From assembly GCF_031450785.1 (NCBI RefSeq), contig NZ_JARTWB010000002.1, positions 124,001 to 188,000 on the forward strand: a stretch of DNA of 64,000 nucleotides. Reading direction: 5' to 3'. This DNA is from Caballeronia sp. LZ062 (GTDB lineage Bacteria > Pseudomonadota > Gammaproteobacteria > Burkholderiales > Burkholderiaceae). Under the pieces are notes generated by a model, which was not told the DNA's origin, searched no databases, and was given only the letters and a program-made list of their open reading frames with translations. The translations under genes were made by a program, and so were the position numbers. Of the stretch, positions 58,637 through 64,000 are shown in pieces. The stretch's first letter is position 1. Each line of letters starts with the position of its first letter.

Positions 58637-58657
58637 GTTCCGGCCCGCTGGAATGAC

Positions 58658-58687
58658 AGAGCCGCTCTTCGGAGCGGCTTTGTTTTT
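58658..58687. terminator. Terminator after gap
   Basis: Perfect 8-bp stem AGCCGCTC / GAGCGGCT with a stable TTCG tetraloop, then TTGTTTTT, 24 bp after the gap stop. It may also serve the convergent small gene. Confidence 0.9.
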
Positions 58688-58696
58688 GGTGCGGCG

Positions 58697-59086
58697 TTAT
58701 GCGAGCCGTTCGCGCAGGAACGATATGACATACGGCGTGGCGGCCGCCGCAACCGCCGATGCCGTGCCCGGATCGAGGCCCATGCGTGCGCCGATCGATT
58801 CGGCGATGCGTCCGGTCAGCACGCCTTCGCCGCCGTCTGCCAGCGATTTGAAGAAGCCATCGCCCCGCACGAGACCAGCGGCGAACGCGGCGAAGAAGCT
58901 CTTGCCGGGATGGTCGCCAAGCAAGCCCTGGCTTTGTTCTTCGGCGTGCGTGTGCGCCGTTTCCGCAGCCGTACTAAGCATTTGCTGACTATCTTCCGGG
59001 CTAAAGCCCTGATCGGTGAGCGCCTGAGTGGCTTGCACACCGTGCGACGAAGAGAGAAATTCCGATACGAGTTGTTGCACGTCCAT
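58697..59086 (-). CDS. Small hypothetical protein
   Basis: A 129-residue, mostly helical, acidic-to-neutral protein starting MDVQQLVSEFLSSSHGVQAT (split at 20). It has a Gly/Ala-rich middle (FFAAFAAGLVRGDGFFKSL) and a hydrophobic C-terminus (TASAVAAAATPYVISFLRERLA, split). The pattern recalls DUF937/YidB-type proteins but I cannot assign it with confidence. The start has AAGGAGTAACGTC upstream. It is convergent with gap and downstream of fur. Confidence 0.65.
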   Translation of the reverse strand: MDVQQLVSEFLSSSHGVQATQALTDQGFSPEDSQQMLSTAAETAHTHAEEQSQGLLGDHPGKSFFAAFAAGLVRGDGFFKSLADGGEGVLTGRIAESIGARMGLDPGTASAVAAAATPYVISFLRERLA

Positions 59087-59237
59087 TGACGTTACTCCTT
59101 TTGACGTTCGCTCATTGCAGGTCCGCGGAAAGCAGATTGAAGCCGCAGAGGGCTAGTGATCGCCGGCGGCCGTTGCCAGGACATCGGCGGTCGCGGGAAG
59201 TGCCATCGCGACAATTGCGGACGGTATAGACGAAACG

Positions 59238-59276
59238 AAACCGCCGTCCATCGAAGCCGATGGACGGCGGTTTTCG
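59238..59276 (-). terminator. Terminator after fur
   Basis: Long perfect stem AAACCGCCGTCCATCG / CGATGGACGGCGGTTT with a 4-nt loop, 34 bp beyond the fur stop. T-rich GGTTTCGTTTCG follows on the minus strand, and TTTT on the plus side. Confidence 0.85.
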
Positions 59277-59309
59277 CAATCGCGGCGCGCCCGGCCGGGC
59301 GCGCGTCGC

Positions 59310-59738
59310 TCAATGCTTGCGGTGCGGGCAGTTTTCCTTCGTGCACGCGCCGTAGAGCGCCAGCGCGTGCTCGTGCAGCTTGAACCCGCGTTCTTTCGCG
59401 ATGGACTGCTGGCGGCGTTCGATTTCCGCATCGAAGAATTCTTCGACGCGCCCGCAGTCTATGCAAACGAGGTGATCGTGGTGCGAACCTTCGTTCAGCT
59501 CGAACACAGCCTTGCCCGATTCGAAGTTGCTTCGCGACAGCAGGCCCGCCTGCTCGAACTGCGTGAGCACGCGATACACGGTAGCGAGCCCGATATCGAG
59601 CTCTTCGTTGAGCAGGTTGCGATACACGTCTTCAGCGGTCAGGTGGCGCACCGGACTATGCTGAAAGATCTCCAGAATTTTGAGGCGGGGCAGGGTCGCC
59701 TTGAGCCCGATATTTTTCAGATCGGAGGGATTGGTCAT
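59310..59738 (-). CDS. fur: Ferric uptake regulator
   Basis: A 142-residue Fe(II)-dependent repressor. The winged helix covers residues 1-80 ([24 protein letters not shown], split; [20 protein letters not shown], split at 20). The metal sites are the His-rich [13 protein letters not shown] (H86, H87, H89; C92, C95) and C-terminal [12 protein letters not shown]. The ATG at 59738 has GAGGGA-type purines nearby. It is divergent from bamE, the usual fur-bamE-dapB arrangement in beta-proteobacteria. Confidence 0.97.
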   Translation of the reverse strand: MTNPSDLKNIGLKATLPRLKILEIFQHSPVRHLTAEDVYRNLLNEELDIGLATVYRVLTQFEQAGLLSRSNFESGKAVFELNEGSHHDHLVCIDCGRVEEFFDAEIERRQQSIAKERGFKLHEHALALYGACTKENCPHRKH

Positions 59739-59958
59739 GGCTAGGCATCCCTAGAGTACAATTCAAGGTTCTCATAGTAATGCGTTTTTCCGAATCCTGA
59801 CATCTCATGCGGAAAGCACGCGGAAAGGACGCAGAAGCGCACGCAGGAAGCGTATCGAGAGCGGAGCGAGAAGCGCGGCGTTATCAGTGTCATCGGCGCT
59901 GTGCGCGAAAGGTGAAATGATCTCAAAATTTTTATCGAATTGCAGGGAGAGCCGTCGC

Positions 59959-60753
59959 ATGCGGGGAACCATCATCGCAGCAACCCTCGCCGCGTTGCTC
60001 GCGGGTTGCTCGACGTACGACAGCGTCACGCAGAAGATCGCGCAGAGCATCACGCCGTATCGCATTACGGTCGTGCAGGGCAACTTCGTTTCGCAGGAAG
60101 CGGCAAGCCAGATGCAGGTCGGCATGTCGCGCGATCAGGTCAGGCAACTGCTCGGCACGCCGCTGCTTACCGACATGTTCCACGCCGATCGCTGGGACTA
60201 CGTGTTCTACTTCAAGCGCGGTTCGACCGCCGTGGTGCAGCAGCGCGACTTCATCGTGAACTTCGCGAGCGATCGCGTCGTGAGCTGGTCGGGCGGCGAG
60301 AATCTGCCGTCCAACCTCGAACTGCTCGCTGAAATCGACGGCGACAAGGGCGTGAAAGTCGCGAAGCCCGTAGCGGCGCCCGCAGCGGTTGCGGCGGCAT
60401 CGGCAACGGCGGCGTCGGCCGTGACCGCGCCGGCCGGCGAACCGTCCACGCAGCCGAACACGTCGGCTGCGTTCGCCGGCGATGCCAATCAGCAAGCCGC
60501 GCAGGCCGCGAATCGGGCGACGGCGCAAGTCGAAATGCCGACTGGCCGTACCCAGTCGTCCGTGCGCCCGAATGTTCCGCAAAGCGCGGGCGCGGCGCCC
60601 GGCGCGGCGAGCGTCGGCGGCAACTCGCAGATCCAGTTGCAGCGCAAGCCGCAGACGATCACGATTCCGGACAGCAGCGCCGTCGGTCCCGCCAGCACGT
60701 CGCCGACGCCGGCCAACGCGGGCGGACAAGCGCAATTCACCATGCCGCAGTAA
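59959..60753 (+). CDS. bamE: Outer-membrane assembly lipoprotein BamE (SmpA/OmlA)
   Basis: A 264-residue lipoprotein of the BAM complex. The signal peptide MRGTIIAATLAALLAGCSTYD (split) ends at LAGC. The BamE domain follows: YRITVVQGNFVSQEAASQMQVGMSRDQVRQLLGTPLLTDMFHADRWDYVFYF (split). The C-terminal half (from about residue 130) is an Ala/Gln/Pro-rich tail that E. coli BamE lacks but is usual in Burkholderia. The start is either the ATG at 59959 (AGGGAG, good spacing) or at 59917 (adds MISKFLSNCRESRR); I use the former. dapB follows. Confidence 0.92.
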   Translation: MRGTIIAATLAALLAGCSTYDSVTQKIAQSITPYRITVVQGNFVSQEAASQMQVGMSRDQVRQLLGTPLLTDMFHADRWDYVFYFKRGSTAVVQQRDFIVNFASDRVVSWSGGENLPSNLELLAEIDGDKGVKVAKPVAAPAAVAAASATAASAVTAPAGEPSTQPNTSAAFAGDANQQAAQAANRATAQVEMPTGRTQSSVRPNVPQSAGAAPGAASVGGNSQIQLQRKPQTITIPDSSAVGPASTSPTPANAGGQAQFTMPQ

Positions 60754-60880
60754 CGCGGCCAGGCATCATGGCCGGGAGGGCGCGCCGCTCGCGTCTTTCC
60801 GGGCAGACCGGCGTCGCGGGCGTTAGCGCGTGACGCCGTATCAATCCGCCGCGCTCGCCGCGGTCCAACACGAGACAGCC

Positions 60881-61678
60881 ATGAAGATCGCCATCGCCGG
60901 GGCGTCGGGCCGCATGGGCCGGATGCTGATCGAAACTGTTCTGAACGACCCTGAAGCGCAACTCGTCGGCGCGCTCGACCGTCCGGGCGTGCCGCAGCTC
61001 GGGCAGGACGCGGGCGCGTTCCTCGGCAAGACAACGGGCGTCGCGCTCACCGACGACATCGAGCGCGTGTTCGCCGACGCCGACTATCTGATCGACTTCA
61101 CGCGTCCTGAAGGCACGCTTGCTCATCTGGACGCGGCGCTGCGTCACGACGTGAAGATGGTGATCGGCACGACGGGTTTTTCGGACGAGCAAAAGGCGCA
61201 ACTGAAGCAGGCGGGCGACAAGATCGGCGTCGTGTTCGCGCCGAACATGAGCGTCGGCGTGAACGTGACGCTCAAGCTGCTCGAATTCGCCGCAAAGCAA
61301 TTCGCGCAGGGTTACGACATTGAAATTATCGAGGCGCACCATCGGCATAAGGTGGATGCGCCGTCCGGCACCGCGCTGGCGATGGGCGAAGTGGTGGCCC
61401 GCGCGCTCGGCCGCGACCTGAAGGACTGCGCCGTTTATGCGCGCGAAGGCGTGACCGGCGAGCGCGATCCGTCGACCATCGGCTTCTCCGCGATACGCGG
61501 CGGCGATATCGTCGGCGATCACACGGTGCTGTTCGCGGGCATCGGCGAGCGCATCGAGATCACGCACAAGTCCGCGAGCCGTCTTTCCTACGCGCAAGGC
61601 GCGCTGCGTGCGGTGCGCTTCCTCGCCGCGCACGAGAAGGGCTTCTTCGACATGCAAGACGTGCTCGGCCTGCGCTGA
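60881..61678 (+). CDS. dapB: 4-hydroxy-tetrahydrodipicolinate reductase
   Basis: A 265-residue NAD(P)H-dependent enzyme of lysine and diaminopimelate synthesis. It starts [20 protein letters not shown] with the nucleotide loop. [28 protein letters not shown] and the catalytic [14 protein letters not shown] (His and Lys) follow. The ATG at 60881 is the family start; the frame is open further upstream. It is 127 bp after bamE and 7 bp before the exbB-type gene. Confidence 0.97.
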   Translation: MKIAIAGASGRMGRMLIETVLNDPEAQLVGALDRPGVPQLGQDAGAFLGKTTGVALTDDIERVFADADYLIDFTRPEGTLAHLDAALRHDVKMVIGTTGFSDEQKAQLKQAGDKIGVVFAPNMSVGVNVTLKLLEFAAKQFAQGYDIEIIEAHHRHKVDAPSGTALAMGEVVARALGRDLKDCAVYAREGVTGERDPSTIGFSAIRGGDIVGDHTVLFAGIGERIEITHKSASRLSYAQGALRAVRFLAAHEKGFFDMQDVLGLR

Positions 61679-61685
61679 GACGCAC

Positions 61686-62357
61686 ATGGCGATGGCGGCA
61701 ACGGGCGTTATCCACTATCTGCAAAGCGGCGATGCCGTCACGCATGCGGTCGCGGGCGTGCTGCTCGCCATGTCGCTCGCGAGCTGGTGTTTCCTGCTCG
61801 TGAAGGCGTGGGTGCTCGCGCGCGCGAAGTGGCAGGGGCCGCGCGCGCTGCAACGCTTCTGGCAGGCGTCGACGCTGAAAGACGGCATCGGCGCGCTGCG
61901 AAGCGCGGATCGCGAGCGTGTGTATCTGCCGCTTGCCGAAGCAGCGTGGCGCGCCTCCGAAGCGGAAGTGCCGGGTGCGCTGCTCGCGCGCGTCGAGCGT
62001 AACGAGCGTGTGCTGCGCGCGCTGCGTCAGGCGCTGCTTCACTCGCAACGCAGGCTCGAATTCGGCCAGGTTTTGCTCGCGTCGGTGGGCAGCACGGCGC
62101 CGTTCGTCGGCTTGCTCGGCACCGTCTGGGGCATCTATCACGCGCTCGGCAGCATCGCGGCGAGCGGACAGGCGATGATCGAAAACGTCGCGGCGCCGGT
62201 CGGCGAGGCGCTCATCATGACCGCGTTCGGGCTCGTCGTCGCCATTCCGGCCGTGCTTGCGTACAACGTCCTCGGCCGCTATGTGCGGCAAATTTCGGAG
62301 GAACTGGACGGCTTCGCGCACGATCTGCACGCGTTCGTGTGCGGCGAGACGCAGTAA
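61686..62357 (+). CDS. MotA/TolQ/ExbB proton-channel family protein
   Basis: A 223-residue inner-membrane protein with three helices. The first, AGVLLAMSLASWCFLLVKAW, is near residue 20. The second lies in LLASVGSTAPFVGLLGTVWGIYHAL (split), the TolQ/ExbB hallmark, and the third in ALIMTAFGLVVAIPAVLAYNV (split at 20). It forms a proton-driven motor with the next gene's product to power TonB-like or Tol systems. No tonB or pal is adjacent, so its partner is not known here. The start at 61686 is 7 bp after dapB. Confidence 0.9.
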   Translation: MAMAATGVIHYLQSGDAVTHAVAGVLLAMSLASWCFLLVKAWVLARAKWQGPRALQRFWQASTLKDGIGALRSADRERVYLPLAEAAWRASEAEVPGALLARVERNERVLRALRQALLHSQRRLEFGQVLLASVGSTAPFVGLLGTVWGIYHALGSIAASGQAMIENVAAPVGEALIMTAFGLVVAIPAVLAYNVLGRYVRQISEELDGFAHDLHAFVCGETQ

Positions 62358-62367
62358 GGAGCGCGCG

Positions 62368-62790
62368 ATGGCCTTCGGCGGACTCGACAAAAAGCCCAAC
62401 GGCTCCCCCATGGCCGACATCAACATGACGCCGCTGATCGACGTCATGCTCGTCTTGCTGGTGATCTTCATCATCACGGCGCCGCTTTTCACGCACGCCA
62501 TCCGGCTGGATTTGCCTAAGGTTTCGTCGCAGGCCGCGCGCGAGACGCCTCAGACCATCACGCTGTCCATCGACGACGCCGGCAAGCTCTACTGGAACGA
62601 CGCGCCGATCAGCGCGAACGAAATGCGCGCGCGCTTCGCCGCGGCGGGCAAGGCGGCCGAGAAGCCGGAATTGCATTTGCGGGCGTCGAGCGCCACGCGG
62701 TACGAAATCGTCGCTCAAGTCATGGGCGCCGCGCAGCAGGCCGGAATCGAGCGGATCGGGTTCGTCACGCAGCCGGTGCAGGCGCAATAA
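62368..62790 (+). CDS. ExbD/TolR family biopolymer transport protein
   Basis: A 140-residue protein with an N-terminal cytoplasmic stretch, one helix and a periplasmic domain. The hallmark MADINMTPLIDVMLVLLVIFII (split) holds the proton-carrying Asp in PLIDVMLVLL. The periplasmic part ends KAAEKPELHLRASSATRYE...IERIGFVTQP. The ATG at 62368 has AAGGAG upstream. It is 10 bp after the exbB-type gene; the two are clearly cotranscribed with dapB. Confidence 0.92.
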   Translation: MAFGGLDKKPNGSPMADINMTPLIDVMLVLLVIFIITAPLFTHAIRLDLPKVSSQAARETPQTITLSIDDAGKLYWNDAPISANEMRARFAAAGKAAEKPELHLRASSATRYEIVAQVMGAAQQAGIERIGFVTQPVQAQ

Positions 62791-62898
62791 GACGTTCGGA
62801 TTCGGCCTATGCCGTTCGGCTGAATTGCCGGACGCCTGTGGGCCGCGCAGACTTCCAGCAAGTGGCCAGAAAACGCTCGGCTAGCGGCTTTACGAATC

Positions 62899-62927
62899 CA
62901 GGACACGCGGGGAGCGGACGGTATAAT
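62899..62927 (+). promoter_or_regulatory. Candidate promoter for leuS
   Basis: A consensus TATAAT (62922-62927) in a 316-bp spacer (62791-63106). The -35 region at 17 bp (CAGGAC-like) is a poor match. A start near 62934 would leave a leader of about 170 nt with no clear attenuator peptide. Confidence 0.55.
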
Positions 62928-63094
62928 CGCCCTTTGCCCGTCCAAGGCGTCCCGCGTCAATCAGAGCAGGCCCGATTCCGCCGTTTCATCCCGCGAGTCG
63001 CAGGCCGTTCGACCACGCACCGTCTGGATTCGCCACTGCAGCCAGCGCGGTAACGCCCAACGAAGCTCGCGCCCGTCCACAGCATCAAGCGTAA

Positions 63095-64000
<906 letters not shown>

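Overview
The window reads as a housekeeping segment of chromosome 1 of a Burkholderiaceae species (Burkholderia / Paraburkholderia / Caballeronia type). The evidence is high GC, the gene order ispB-rplU-rpmA-obgE-proB-CNP1-rppH-proS, the Burkholderia-type alanine/lysine-rich histone H1-like protein, a De Ley-Doudoroff galactose/arabinose cluster with an AraFGH-type transporter, and closest-family protein features throughout. No insertion sequence, prophage, CRISPR array or rRNA operon is visible. The 5' end cuts a CorC-type transporter gene and the 3' end cuts leuS.

Layout. 1-9.4 kb: CorC-like gene, tRNA-Pro(CGG), ispB, the rplU-rpmA-obgE-proB block, a CNP1-like lipoprotein, rppH, proS-marC and hpt. 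9.5-12.3 kb: ffh, a CcsA/YpjD-type membrane protein and a small PP0621-type zinc-ribbon protein whose 3' end is tandemly reiterated downstream. 12.3-21.8 kb: class Ia ribonucleotide reductase split into nrdA and nrdB, separated by an MFS exporter and a DUF3820 gene. Each nrd gene has a long leader preceded by a pair of NrdR-box-like sites one helical phase apart (31 and 32 bp). A 609-bp imperfect inverted repeat lies between nrdA and the MFS gene, and an H1-like protein gene follows nrdB. 22-30 kb: glycine-zipper lipoprotein, PfkB-family kinase, tpx, a DUF3426 zinc-ribbon protein, prmA-accC-accB, and a TlpA thioredoxin.

30.3-36.1 kb: mpl, a YqiA-type hydrolase, an RNB exoribonuclease, aroE and mtgA form a tightly packed forward series with overlapping starts and stops. 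36.4-46.5 kb: an IclR regulator followed by dgoK, dgoA, an SDR, araFGH-type ABC transporter, a second SDR, an SMP-30 lactonase and an aldose 1-epimerase. Together these import and oxidise D-galactose and/or L-arabinose, but the sugar-acid dehydratase step is not in the window. 46.5-52.3 kb: pyrF, pncC (cinA C-terminal type), pgpA, thiL and maeB.

52.4-64 kb: a candidate minus-strand small RNA with four consecutive hairpins, an RNase Sa-like lipoprotein with its barstar-type inhibitor, rsmE, a VOC protein, tkt-gap, a small hypothetical gene, fur, bamE, dapB, an exbB/exbD-type pair and the start of leuS.

The most unusual observations are the two sets of degenerate tandem repeats that copy the 3' ends of adjacent genes into the downstream spacers (12.1-12.5 kb and 47.36-47.8 kb), the paired NrdR-like operators with long leaders at both nrd genes, the long inverted repeat at 16.4-17.0 kb and the orphan minus-strand terminator with its structured RNA candidate near 52.5 kb. 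All are read by eye; no alignment or folding program was run.
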